Source: Hypholoma sublateritium FD-334 SS-4 (taxonomy: Eukaryota > Basidiomycota > Agaricomycetes > Agaricales > Strophariaceae). Taken from it: 39,682 nt of DNA. The DNA is taken from positions 5,147-44,828 of the forward strand of contig KN817709.1 in NCBI GenBank assembly GCA_000827495.1. The letters are read 5' to 3'. Positions 18,950-35,929 of this stretch are shown piece by piece (the first letter of the stretch is position 1; each line of letters begins with the position of its first letter). The position numbers and the translations under genes are program-made. Under the pieces are notes generated by a model. It was given only the letters and a program-made list of their open reading frames with translations, ran no database searches and was not told the origin of the DNA.

Positions 18950-21900
18950 TCATTGGCCTTCTAACTCTGGTACAATCCACTGATCATCTCTAGCTATGAA
19001 ATCTGTGCGAGCATATTCCCCACTGCGGTCAACAATACCCCATTTCTTGCGCGATCGAACTTGGCCCACCACGGAACTCACTGCGCGAACATCTGTAACA
19101 ATGGTGGTTGTCGTGTCCTTGTATGTCGTAAGCTTCTTTGCCGCATCCATGCCTTTTGTCATGCAAGGAGTGATAACAGCTAACAGCACCATTTTCCCTC
19201 TGTAGGTGTCCCAAAATGACTTATCGGGCAATGTGCATTGCAGCACCCTATGCATCTGCCCGTAAAATATCTCCCTGGATTCTTCTCCGTCGGCGTCCTC
19301 GACGATCACTTCATACTTTTAAAATAATCAGTTTCAATTCCTGTAGCACGTTTGTATACTCACCCGAACATAAGACATATCTCGCTGGTTGTCTGGATTG
19401 TTTGCGGCGGAAGATGTTCGAATCATATCACCCCCATTTGCAATTCGCACCTTTCCCCATGATTTCATTACGACGGGCAGTTTTTTTTTAATGTCGGACA
19501 CCGATTGATTTTGCAACATATGCACAAAATATCTTGCGATTTTACCTCTCAAGGCGTTGTCGGGTTCATATGTGTTTATGCATGGGGCGCGAAGAATCGT
19601 GTGGCAATCTATTGACCATTGAGTAACCAAGGTGCGCAGAAATTTAATGACTCACATTCGTCTGAAATAATCATCTCATTTCTTGTCAGGTCCTTTGCGG
19701 AGATTTTGAAGGGATCTACCAGATTGTAGTAAATGTCAATCTGTTCCAAATATGCTTTATGAAGTATCCGATTGTTGAGATTTGCCCATGGCGCAACTTT
19801 GGACTTGAGGCCCGCTTGAAGATATCCGCAGTATCTTTCCACCCAAAATGTCCAGGTCGTCCAGACTGGGCCGCAAAAGCGAATATTATCAGCAAGGTGG
19901 AGAAGTGCGTGGACGGTCAAAGTGCATGTTGACAAGCGCTTAATGTCGTATTGATAATATATTCTGATGAAGGTGAGTTCAAATGTATTGGCATATACGA
20001 AAAAATCTCACTTTTCATATTTTTTGACCCAGCTTTCAAGACCTTGCTCCAGCTGGTTGACTTCGGTATGTGTGATTGAAAACTGTGTACACATCTTCAT
20101 AATGTTGACAAGCTTTTCGAAGTGCTTGTAGTATTCCGCCTTCTTGAACCGGCCCTTGAGAACAATTGGTGCGATATACATGAACCAGAATGACCATCCT
20201 TCTGCAGTCATGTTCGCCTGATCTTCGACAGGATTTCCCAGAGAGCGGACAAAGTCTGCCGGAATAAGAGCCATTGCTTCTGTGGTTTCTTTGCCAATGA
20301 GTGGCCAAAGGTGATCGGCTATGATATACTCCTCTTTTCCATCATCTAATCCTTTGAATGTGCCTCTCCATAGGTTGAACAGATTTTTTACGATGTTTTC
20401 AAAGAGCAAATGCATAAAGTCCCATGGCACTCCTCGTGCATAGTTCAAAGATCCTACGCGACTAAGGGCTGGCATTCCTTTGATCCCTCGCTGCTGTGCT
20501 ATTTCTTTTTTTAGTTTCTTGGTTTTCGCAGCTGATATCTTCTTCGTAGCCTTGACCCAGTCCTTATGCTTTCACAAAAGAATCTCGGAGGGAATCAAGG
20601 TCTCGCCTTGCCTAGTGAGAGGCACATAGTAGGTTTTCTTCCCATTTGGATCATTTACGGCTCTAATTTTGCATGAACGGCAGGGATGGAAGCTATTGTG
20701 ACCTTTGGTGTTTAGGAACTTTTCAATGGCAATGATATCGCCCAGAGGATACAAGTTGTATGCATGCAAGTCAAATAAACAGTCCTCGCTGCAGTCGTAT
20801 GTTGAGACTCCATGTGCCAATTTTGCACATTCATCATCAAGGGGGAGGAGGAATGATGCCAAGTCTTTGGGAGCCCTAGGACCTGGGATTACACCAACAC
20901 ACATGAGGCGGCCTATGTGGGTTCGAACTTCGGGTGGCAGGTTGTACAATTGAAGCAAAATTGGTGTTGCCGATGGGCCGCCTCGCCTTCGCTTGTAAAG
21001 AAGGTACGAGTCGAAAGATGTTCCGAAGGCGATGTCACGTTTGTCGCTAAAGTGTTTATGATCCAGTTTCTTGCCATCTACCACCACGCGCCGCTTTTGA
21101 AGCTCTTTGTATTGCCCACAGTCAAATACGTCTGATATGACATCTTGCTCCTCTTCGTACTTGTGCCGGTATGACAACTCTTCTATGCATTTCTTATTGG
21201 CAAATAACCGCTGCAATCTAGGAATGAGAGGAAGATAGCAGAATTGTCTGCATGCCCGTCTATCCCCTGAGGCTGTTCTGCGGTCAGAATAACGAGCCTC
21301 CTTGCATTTAGGGCATGTTTCTAGTTCTTTATATTTGCCTGTATACGCAACGCACGAGCCCTTGCAGCAATCATACCACACCGGCTCAACTCCTGATAGT
21401 GCCGCCGCAAGATGAATTGTCCGATAAAGCGAAACGACTTGAAGCTTGTTTTTGAACGCGTAGCGAAGCATATGAAAAACGTGATCAGACATTCCGGTCA
21501 CCAAACGCAGTCGAAATGCTTGGATAGTGTCCAGGTCCTCATCGGTCAATTCCGTAGACCCTGTTTGTGAGCAATAGGTAAGTTGACTTTTGTTTATTCA
21601 AAAATACTACTAACGATTCTCCCATTCCATTCTAGCATCATCGAGTTGGAGTACATCATCCAACACTCCTAACTTTTCCTCTTCGCTCAAGAAAAAGTCC
21701 TCTTCCTCCTCGTCAAACTGGGCCCATGGATCATCTTCATTGTTCTCATCGCATTCACAGTCAGTAACACTACCTTCATCCGAGTCCAATTCCTCTGAGT
21801 CATCTTCAACCTGGCCGGTTTCATCCACTTCAATGTTTTCTTTGTCCGTGTTATTTGCTTCGTTATCACTTGGGTCATTGCTTTCAAGACCTTCGCTTTC

Positions 21901-22402
21901 AGCTGCAACCATGTCAGCTTCGCCTGCATTGTCTTCACTTTTGCCTTGGTCACTCTCGCTTCCTGCCCTGCCTCTGCTGCCATTATCTTCATCTGCCGGA
22001 ACTTTGTCGTCTTTGTTCTCTTCGCAATCGCTGCCTTCTCAATGCAAACGGTAAGCTTTGATTCATATGTGAAATACAGTACTAACCCATAATAGACATG
22101 CTATCCTTAGCCGATTCAGTATCTTGCATCTGCATACCCACTTCCTCGTCGGTTGAAAGTTCTGTTTCTTTATTTTTCATGCCAGATCTAACATATGTTG
22201 AATCCGCTGAAGATATCTGTGAACAAGTCTCAGACGAGACCAGATTCCCCATTTCCTCCTCGGTGAGTCTTTTGTAATGAACTCTCCGCGTTTGTTTGGT
22301 AAGCTTCTTGTTGCAGGTTGGCTTGCAATGACATAATCGCTTGGCCGCTGTCTTTTTTCTACGCCCGGTAAGGGTGAATTTCTTGCGCGTGATCTTGGCC
22401 AT
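18950..22402 (-). pseudogene. Tnp2-type (CACTA/EnSpm) transposase, one nonsense codon
   Basis: Six exons (22402-22087, 22034-21615, 21560-20012, 19963-19656, 19608-19364, 19315-18950) join in phase to 1067 codons, about full length for the fungal family. In order: a zinc-binding-like CHCKPTC near the start; a long acidic region (about 130-240); CCKGSC...CPKCKEARY (about 309-335); LPLIPRLQRLF; a KHFSDKRDIAFG block; VGVIPGPRAPKD; CRSCKIRAV; then MPALSRVGSLNYARG, PWDFMHLLFENIVKNL, WSFWFMYIAPIVLKGRFK, IYYQYDIKRLSTCTLTVHAL, ERYCGYLQAGLKS and a C-terminal WGIVDRSGEYAR. These fit Transposase_21/Tnp2. The only defect found is TGA at codon 575 (20572-20574), where the frame otherwise runs SEILL...KHKDW. 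Terminal CACTA repeats were not found. Confidence 0.88.
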
Positions 22403-23290
22403 TTTAACGTTCGAAAGGGGGATTTTTTGCTCGGTTCGATGCTTTTATCATACTTGTTCAAGGTACAATCAGCACTTCCTAAAATCTCAGGAAAGTTCAT
22501 TTCCTTTATCATCGTCAACTGAGGAACCATCAATTATTCTTCGTAGCTTAGAAATCACGATGGAGGTGCGCATTCGTGCTACAATAGGGTGGGGCAACTC
22601 TTCTACTCATGCACTTGATAAATAGAAGGTAGTTTTTTGTATTACCTAGGTAACAATTATAACCGCTTGGGTACCATAGTTGAGTGCCCTCCCAAGCAGT
22701 AAATATTACTACGAGAGCTGCCTCTTGTCTGTGTTAAGCATCATAAATTGGTGAAATCGAAAACAGGAGAAACTGTTGCTGTCTGAAAGGTAGCATATTT
22801 AATTGTATTGACGGTGTATTTAGTTACTTTTGAACAGCAGTACACATTCATCCTTTCGCTATTTATTTTTCCTACTTTGAAAAGATCTATTTCTCGGTCT
22901 GGGGAAAATTTGCTACCCGTGTACGAAAAAAATCTGCTTGGGTAACAAAATAAGCCACCTATTTTTTGCACAGTGAATAATATTGTTCAAGAATATCCCC
23001 GCAGCTTTTTTAAGTACAAATCCTCCTCGCTCTCGCTCAATCTCAGATTTCTGACTGAGCACACCGCGCGCTCTTTTGCTCCGCCCCACCCGCATCTAGT
23101 GGCCCTCACATGCCGCTGCACGGTGGAGCAAACCCGCCATCTGCCATCAGTAGGGAACAAAACGCGCATCTCGCCCTGAAATTTCGAGCTCGTAGAATGC
23201 ACTCCGGATGAAGGAGCCTCACGACCACGAAGACCGCCATTGAAATGTGAACGAACACCTCTGGACTACGTTCGCGCACACGACTTTCAC
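22403..23290. other. 5' flank of the Tnp2 element, no gene
   Basis: Mixed, then AT-rich sequence. It includes GGGTGGGGCAACTC (about 22587) and CGCTTGGGTACCATAG (about 22667), faint echoes of the dispersed repeat words. The element's right end probably lies here, but I could not pair terminal inverted repeats with the 18.3-18.9 kb flank. No gene is supported. Confidence 0.35.
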
Positions 23291-23299
23291 TACGCGAAG

Positions 23300-26200
23300 T
23301 TGTGTTAGGATCATACATAGGCACACGTCCACGTAGCTGCTCGCATCCGATCGATTTGCGGTTGTCTGCGACCTCTATCAACGATACGATCAGGTGCCGT
23401 TGATCATTTTCATTTACACGCAGAGNCGCCCGGCTGACTCTATCGAATACATTCACGGTGTGGATCACGGAGATGTTCAGACCAAGTTCAGACAGCCCGG
23501 CGGCACCTCCACACCCCGCGCCGTCGTAAAGAATCCAGAACAAGGTATAATAAGATCAGCGCCGCGGCGCGGGTGACCAGTGCGTACATACTGTGCGTGT
23601 CCGCCTGGCGGAAACGTAAGGCTGGACTGAGCCGGCGCGCACTACGTCATATTTCGCGTCCTCCTCGCGATGTCGGCGTTGATGCAGTCCTTGGGGGGTT
23701 AGGAGACGTGCATGGGGAGGGAGATCGCGCCCTGCGCCGAGAAATGCGCATGGGAACAACATAGGGAGGTGCAGTGCATGTGCATCGCGCATGGATGCGC
23801 GGCATTTATCCTGGACCGGTGTTGAACATGCACGGTGGGGAGATGGCGCCATTACAGACGCAGCACGCGAGCGCAGATCGACAGGCAAGATTGCGCTGGG
23901 ANCAAGGACGCAGTGGATGCGAGAAAGAGGTGTAGGGGCGNTGGTACTGCATCAGGAGGCCTCCGTGTGTCGTCCGCAGCCGTCAGACCAGCGAGGATAG
24001 CGAGATTGTCTGCATAAGCTGTCTGTCCGGCGTCTGCAACCGGCACAAGCGAGTGCGCGATCTACGCAGCAGCGCACCCNCACCCGTCACGCGTTCCGCA
24101 GAGATCACCGCATCCGAAGCTGATATGTGTGTGAGGAGCGCATCATGGAGTGAAAAACGAGGTGAGGACTTACCTTGTCATATCACCTTGACGTGGAATG
24201 TCCACCTCGCTTTATCTTGCGCTTTGGGGTGTCCATTAGCGGGATATTATACCAGAACGATTTGTGTAGTTTTCAAATCGACTCGGTTGCCATCGCGGTC
24301 GCATCTGCGGTGCAGATCCCTGGACGGCCGCTGTGCTTCGAAGGGTCGTTCGTGATAGTGTGCTCGCACGTCCAAGTCGAATGTTGGACTGTCGGATGGC
24401 TAAACGCCGTCGCTGATTGACAACAATGATGCCATCTACTTGTCCGTCATCCACGATATCCCAAGTACCTCAAACGTCTCCTCTCGCTGCCCCTCCCTCA
24501 ACCGACACACCATCGCACGCCCGCTCTTCGGCGACAACTGATTTACTTCGTCTCGGCGTCGATATCCTCGCCCCACGCGGCGTCTCCGTTCATCACCNGC
24601 CTGGCGTCCTCCACGCTTGTGCCACAGCGCTCCCGCATCCACACCCACGTCTAGCATATACGGCCGCCCACCGTCCACCGCCGTTTCCCGCCCCTCCGCC
24701 GACGAAATGCAACAGCCAACGCCGAAGAAAAGACACCANCAGAGGCTCGTCCTCCTTGGACTCAGAGCGGCGCGGTGCATGTCGCCGGTGTCCATCTCCA
24801 GCGTCCGCGTGGCCCATGTACGGTCCGGGCGCATATTCGACGAAACCAAGACGGGACTGACGATTCGCAGGCTGAAGGCACCGTGGATGGGGACGGGGAT
24901 GCGTGGTCGACTCTGGCTCGCGACGTCAGGAAGCGCATCGACGAGGCTGAGCACGAATAGGTGTGCGAACCAACCAGGCTTCAGATGCGCAGAATTACTG
25001 CCGGGGCGGTGGAGGCAGCGGCGTGCAGATGGTTTGTGGGGACGCGGAGAAGCAGACGTACGCGCAGACCGGCGTCGGGGGTGTTGAAGACGTGGACGCG
25101 GGGGTACGGGCGAGGACAGTGCGGAGGATTGGCCAGGTGTGAATGTGACTGGAACACGGGGGACGGCCGGATGCAGCGGAGGGAGATACGCGCGGCGCAG
25201 AAAGGACGCTAGACGAGGAGCGTTGGGACTACAGGGGCAAGGCCAAGTTTCAGAGAGGGTGCAGCGGATCCGTGGATGGGCGCGTAGAGGGCGCTGTGGA
25301 AGACTGCGCGGGTCAGCGAAGGGATTTTAATTGTGAGCAAGATCGGACGCACCTGGAGGCGGAAGCAATGACGGTCTACAAGCATATTTCACGTCCGGAG
25401 CGGCGTCCGGCGATGGAGGTGCACTAGCGCCTGGACTAGCGCGGCTGGCATGCGGAGGAGCCAAGGGATGCTCTGCAGAGCAACGTTACCGACGTCGGAG
25501 GCGTGCGGGATAGCAAGTCGATGACGGTCCGGGGGCTTGCGGGCGTCTAAGGATGAGCGAGGTGACGACGTGGGGCGAGGGATTCGACGACGGGCCCTGT
25601 GCTCGTTTGTGTCATCGCTGGCGTCGTTCATGGGCCGGCCGACGTTCGTTGTCATCATGGTCGACGAAGAAGGGACCGTGCGAGCATCGCCGCCCGCCAT
25701 CAAAATCTTTGTTCTTCAAAGTGCATGACGCTGTACCGTCAGAAAGCTAGTCTTGTACGGGGCCGAAAACTGTCCGCTAATTACTCTCAACTCTTTTCGA
25801 GATGAAGTCCTTCTTTACAACACCGTGAACGCATGGACTTTAGCCGAGTGAGTACCGCGTATCACTCATACTTATAATTATGACACGCTTTTGTTTGTCG
25901 GTGATATTTCCCTCCTTTTTGAGCTCGAGGGCCCAAGCTTTCGTCGTTCTGGATTTCTCACTTACTGAAAATATATTATGATAGCCAAATGACGACCTGC
26001 TATGCTTGGATTTATCCAATCTTTGCCGCAGCGAAGCGAGGCAGATCTTGTTTATATTATAATCTATGCCTATAATTCGAACGCATGTAACATGTCACCC
26101 ATTCTATGGCCGTTGACGTTGCGTTGACGCGGTCAGTTCCACCTGTGCGCGAATGACAGTATGAATACCACGAAGCATACACTCACGCCGCTGAGGAACA

Positions 26201-29200
26201 AACCTACGAAGCGCGCGAACATATGTTGGGGAATCTCCCGCATCCCGTAAGTATGTTCCTCTCTCCTATCCAGTCCTGGATCTCCCAATAAATATTGCAG
26301 ATGAATCTCGTTCCCCAAACATGCTGCTGAACTGTGGAGCGAATTGACATCTGTTGCTGTTCATAGGGAATGAAGCGCGAGTCTGGTACTCCGAGCGAGG
26401 GGGGGTGGGGGGCGGGGAATGCATCTCAGCTGAAAGGTTGTCGGTCCAAGAAGACCGCCGCATAGTATCGAATTGTGCGTAAATACCGTACATGTTTTTT
26501 CACCTAATCCAAGCCATTTTTATGGCCATATTCGTTCCAGCCGCTCGCGTCCGATCGGTTCGTTGTCGGCCGCGACCTCCCAACAGTTCGGTACACTCAG
26601 CTCTCTCCATGCAGGCGCGCATGGCTGAGTTCATGGGGCGGGGACGGATGAGGTGTTCCAAACAACCCGGCGGCGCCTCGCTTCCCCTCATAGCCATACC
26701 ATCTCCAGTAAAAAATGTCGCGTAGACGCCGCGCCATGGGGGGAGAGACGAGTGGGTGCATGATGCGTTCCCGCCCGGAAGCACCGCAAGATGGGACGGA
26801 GATAAACACAGCGCTTCGTAGACCGGCGCCGGCGCCGCGCTTGCGTCTTTCGCCGCCTCGAACGGCGCATCCTCCGCGCGAGACACAGCGCCGTCGTCCG
26901 CCGCTTCATCACTCGCGCCGGTCTTGGACCGGCGGAAACGTTATTGGCGCAGCTCCCGCGCAGGGTGACGATGTTCTACGCTGGGGAGGAGACGCGCGCG
27001 GAGGCGATGCCGGTGCTCTGCGGAACACTATGCATCGCGCAGGGACGCGGTAGGTGTATATGTTAGACCTGCATCGATAGTCAGCGCGTGCGATCAGCAT
27101 GAGGCGGGGGCTGGAGCGGTGTACCCCGAAACGGCTCGCAAGGGAAGGGGTGCTGTACATCTGGAACAGGAGAGTACATCGCTGGGGAAATCGCTACGAA
27201 AGGCTGTGCCGTCTGGGGCATGTATGCGCCGCAGACAATGCACGAGGCGTCGTGGACCAAAAGAGCAGCGATTCCGTGGTGCTGGTCGAAATGGAACAGA
27301 AAGCGCATAGCTGTAGGACACGGGTTCGCATTGCAGTGCATTAGCATAGCTCAATTGAAGAGAAAAAGGGGGCGTTCCATGTCAATCACAGCAATCACGC
27401 CAACACCGCGTTAGATCAAAGTCCAACACACCGAGCACCTCGCAAAGAGCCCGCTGCACAGCGTGAATGCAATGAAACAATCGATTGACATGCTCTCCGC
27501 GCGGAGCAGTGCTCTTGCAATGCGAGAAGCAAGCTGTACTTTACGCTGGAGACGGCGATGTTAAGATTTAAGTTCAGAGCAACCAGCGTAAGGACTCACG
27601 CATGCATGTGGAGCACAGCGTCCAATGGCGATAGAGGAGAAGACGACGTACAAGCAGCGCAGAAGATCTGCGCGCGAGCAAGATTAGTTCATTTCAGTCG
27701 AGCAAGGTCGGTAAGTCACCCGCACCTTTATGAAGGCGCAGAGCGCGGGAACACCGAGCAACAGGATGAAGTCCGTCTACTTGACGTGATCTTGTGATCG
27801 AGCTTGAGTATCCTGCGCGCCGCGCACATCAGCGGGGTCGGTAGATGCGTGTTTAAAGCAGACTGACCTATTCTACCGGCCTACGTACAGAAGCAACTGG
27901 GTCTGCCGGACGCCGCAGAGCGCAGTGACGGTCTTGGCGACGCTTGTTGCTGCAAGGATGCGGACGATGCACAAAAGAAGGGTACGTGGCTGGGCCGGGA
28001 GCGGAGGTCCGTGGAGTGTGTACCAGAGCTTCGGGTGCACGGAGGGTTTCGCGGGCGGCAGCGGCGGAGGGCGGGAGACGGAAAGCAGGACCGGCGGCGT
28101 CGACGTGCTCTCGGCGACGTAAAGTTGAGCACAGGCGCGGCGAGCCGCCNCGGGGGCAGCCATGGCGAGCGAGGCGGAGATGTGGACGGTGCCGGAAGGG
28201 ACGGGAGGCGCGTCTGCCGGATTGGGAGGTGTTTGGTGGGGCAGGTGAGGAGAGCGGGACCTNCACGGCGAGGAGAANGTCGCCCGAGCTTGATTGTCGT
28301 CGTCGGCGACAAACAGGAGGCCGTGCNAACATCGCGGCCCTAATGATCGATTTAGGGAGCCGGCGGTGCTCGCGGCGAGTGCAAGTACGGGGCTCAGAAC
28401 AGGCGATCGGTGAGCGGGGGTGAGANCGGATNCAACAATACCGAGCAACGGGGACATCTGCGGGGTCGCGGTACCCCGGAATGAGTTAGACCCAACAGAT
28501 CAAACGAGAAACGCCGTGTCGCCGGTCGTGCTACAGGCGTACACGCGGAGGAAGCAGCGAAAGCAGAGCGTTCTCGGCACTACNGGAGGCGTGGACACNG
28601 AGGGNTGTGGGCGAGGAAGGGGCGGGGCTGCATAGGGGGACACGACCGGTGGACGTGGGATGGACAGATGCAGCGGAGGGAGCCGCGCGCGGCGCAAGGG
28701 CCCAAGGGGTGCTGGCGCGAGCCGCGTCGTTCTTCGGTGCAGAGATCGCGGGTGAGGAGCTAGGAAGCATCGGAGCGGCANNNNNNNNNNNNNNNNNNNN
28801 NNNNNNNNNNNNNNNNNNNNNNNNNNNNNNNNNNNNNNNNNNNNNNNNNNNNNNNNNNNNNNNNNNNNNNNNNNNNNNNNNNNNNNNNNNNNNNNNNNNN
28901 NNNNNNNNNNNNNNNNNNNNNNNNNNNNNNNNNNNNNNNNNNNNNNNNNNNNNNNNNNNNNNNNNNNNNNNNNNNNNNNNNNNNNNNNNNNNNNNNNNNN
29001 NNNNNNNNNNNNNNNNNNNNNNNNNNNNNNNNNNNNNNNNNNNNNNNNNNNNNNNNNNNNNNNNNNNNNNNNNNNNNNNNNNNNNNNNNNNNNNNNNNNN
29101 NNNNNNNNNNNNNNNNNNNNNNNNNNNNNNNNNNNNNNNNNNNNNNNNNNNNNNNNNNGGACCAGGTCAGCGAGGCTGGGAGGTGGGACAGGCGGCAAGG

Positions 29201-29500
29201 AGCCTGATCGTCGTCGTCGTCGACAGACAAGAGGCCGTGCGAACATCGCGGCCCAAATGATCGATTCATAGGCATCCGTAGTGCTCACTGCTGGTGGCAA
29301 GAACAAATGCGGAGCTCCGAGCGGGGGTATGGCGAACGGGGCGGGTACGGGTGCAGCGATACTGAGGGGCGTGGTCAGCTTCTGCAGGGAGGTACCCGGG
29401 AATCTGTCAAACAAGAGATGCTGTGTCGAACTACAGGTGTACTCGTACTCGATGACTCCTGCTACAAATGCAGTACTCTATTCGGCTTGGAAAAATGCAG
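23300..29500. repeat. GC-rich degenerate segmental duplications, no intact gene
   Basis: This 6-kb block has no intact gene but repeats itself. GATCGGTTCGTTGTCGGCCG (about 26552) corresponds to GATCGATTTGCGGTTGTCTG (about 23349), and CAACCCGGCGGCGCC (about 26663) to CAGCCCGGCGGCACC (about 23497). TGCATCGCGCATGGATGCG (about 23778) corresponds to TGCATCGCGCAGGGACGCG (about 27030). A second motif, GGCCGTGCGAACATCGCGG, occurs near 28320 and 29232 with a diverged copy near 25675, and GATGCAGCGGAGGGAG occurs near 25170 and 28667. Copies are therefore offset by about 3.2 kb on the left and 0.9 kb on the right. The encoded frames are broken; fragments such as FVVIMVDEEGTVRASPP and SLIVVVVDRQEAVRTSRP suggest a decayed multicopy gene. 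Confidence 0.55.
28781..29158. other. Assembly gap (378 N)
   Basis: A run of unresolved bases inside the duplicated GC-rich block, next to one of its repeat motifs. Any reading frame across it is an artefact. The gap may hide a collapsed repeat unit. Confidence 0.99.
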
Positions 29501-29519
29501 TGTCGAGGAGCGCTCTACC

Positions 29520-30134
29520 TGGGCGATCAGTCTGGCTTTAGACACAATTTTTTTATGACGCCTCGCTTTGCGGTGAATTTGGGCTGTTAACACCGGATTG
29601 GTTCAATCTCGGATCTGCTGCGCAAGTTAAGAAAATTTTTCATAAGCTGTAGCAGGCCATTATAGCAATACCTGTACATATATCCCTGTCTGTCAACTGA
29701 CCGCTGAGGCCCAGGACAAGTTAGACATATGACATGAAAAAGGTGTATATACCATACTTCAAAGTTTGACCAATTTAGCATATTGGATTATTTGGAACTT
29801 GTACAGATGGTGTACATGGCACACTGTCCCAAATTTTGTAATGTCGCAAAAAGGCCATGCATACTGTGCATGGGCTATGTGGTCATAATGCCACTTACAT
29901 GGGTTGCTTTACTTGTAAAATTAAAATATATACAGAGCTTTTATAAACCATTTTCTGACAGTCTGTTGGTGCATCTCAGATCTAAGCCACATAGACAATC
30001 TGCTGTATCCAGTTTGCAGTGCATTTTTTGGTTTATAAGGATGTAATATGCATCTAGCACCATTTCCCCCCTTTGACTTGCTCCAAGCACATTAATCATC
30101 CAAGCATATTGTCTACACAATATTCAAACTATCA
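29520..30134. other. AT-rich upstream region of the TPR-CHAT gene
   Basis: Composition changes abruptly here from GC-rich to AT-rich. No reading frame is supported. The last ~100 nt before the ATG are pyrimidine- and CAT-rich (CACCATTTCCCCCCTTTGAC, then TACACAATATTCAAACTATCA), in keeping with a fungal promoter/leader, but no single element can be named. Confidence 0.4.
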
Positions 30135-34788
<4,654 letters not shown>

Positions 34789-34962
34789 TATTTTTCCTGT
34801 TTTGTTGTTATTACAATATTAGTATTGTATTATATATAATTTTTACTCCAAATTATATCTCATTTGCTTCTAATTGCTGACATGTGCAGGTTGGCACTCA
34901 GGGGCTTTTGTATACCATTGAGTTACCAAATCACTGAAAACTAAATGGTGTCTGGATAAATT

Positions 34963-35528
34963 TTATTTAAGTACATGCATTTCAAATTGGTGTGTTTCTT
35001 GTCTTTGAGCACAAGGTAAGCAATAGAATGTCCTTCTGTAATACCCAGCTTCCTCTATATAATGTGCAGGGCCAGTCAGTTCAGTGTATGGTGTGGTGGT
35101 AATGGCAGCTATGTGGAAAGCCTGTGGCACACCCATGGGACTTGNAGTGTGTTTGAAGACATGGTAAATACTATGCAGAAGGTGGATCAGCAGCACTCAT
35201 GTCTACCTGTCTGTGTATCTATCCAATAGAGAATCATGTGGACTTGTAGTGTCTGTGCGCAAACTTTTCAAAATGTCATGGAGTGCATGGACACTATCAA
35301 GTATTGAATCTGTACATCTCGTCTCGGCCAGTGGTAGTAGGCAAATGGTGCTCCAATTATATCTACACTCTGATATATGGAACTTGGAAACAACAGCACA
35401 GTAAGTATGGGTCGGCAATTGTCTGATATCGTTTCCAGCTCTGAATCACTTACAAGTACAAGTCTATCAGGGTGTTTGTATGCCCCATTGCCGCTGAAAT
35501 GCAACAGGTGAATGGATGTATTCAGCAC
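34963..35528 (-). other. Possible small gene or relic, convergent with TPR-CHAT
   Basis: Minus-strand frames with coding-like composition can be partly spliced. One ending ILDSVHALHDILKSLRTD, then SLLDRYTD, joins across a short GT..AG intron (gtagacatgag...gcatag, about 36 nt) in phase to SIYHVFKHT, then GVPQAFHIAAITTTPYTEL, GPAHYIEEAGYYRRTFYCLP and a stop at about 34963. An upstream frame (LLHFSGNGAYKHPDRLVLV) may be another exon, but I could not make a clean junction. No family is recognised, and the intron would be unusually short. Confidence 0.25.
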
Positions 35529-35714
35529 ATACTACAATTAGCGCCATCATGCTACTAGGGCTGCGTGGTATGCACGCTGAGCATCAATACCAGCAGCTGA
35601 ACATCGCTGGGTGGCGACAGCAGCCTTGATATTGAGAACAAGCCCACGGACGCGAGGACTGCACCCAAGATCTCTTGAGGTAACCTAACCAATACTTTGC
35701 ATTCCCCCACCAGT

Positions 35715-35907
35715 CCATGGGGAATCCATGGAATTCCATGGAATCCTAGGAATTCCATGGAATTCCGCAGAATTGTACAATTGCCATTTTTAATCATAAT
35801 TTATTCCATGGAATTCCATGGAATTCCATGGTCATTCCTGACTATTCCATACCCATTCCACACCCTATATTTTTGGGAGAGGAATTCCATGGAATTCCAT
35901 GGAATTA
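35715..35907. repeat. Palindromic GGAATTCCAT array
   Basis: Clusters of the 10-bp unit GGAATTCCAT, which joins GGAATTCC and CCATGG palindromes, occur at about 35715-35768, 35806-35832 and 35880-35907, separated by unrelated AT-rich sequence. Because the unit is self-complementary, the outer clusters can pair as inverted repeats around a ~110-nt interior, as in a small non-autonomous DNA element or cruciform-prone satellite. Frames rich in EFHGIPWN across it are by-products. Confidence 0.75.
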
Positions 35908-35929
35908 CCCTCCCCCTAAACTTGACTTA

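Noticed and set aside
18950..22402. Second transposase considered as another KDZ gene
   Set aside because: It lacks MDANFRLKN and the CxC2 pattern. It instead shows CCKGSC/CPKC, LPLIPRL, PWDFMHL and WGIVDRSG motifs of the Tnp2/Transposase_21 family.
24175..24420. Frame with FILRFGVSISGILYQND and VQIPGRPLCFEGSFVIV as a gene
   Set aside because: Coding-like, but isolated inside the degenerate duplicated block. Neighbouring frames contain stops and no exon joins, so it is treated as a relic.
28500..29414. Frames of 170-300 codons spanning 28.5-29.4 kb
   Set aside because: They are open only because unresolved bases translate as X. No motif supports them.
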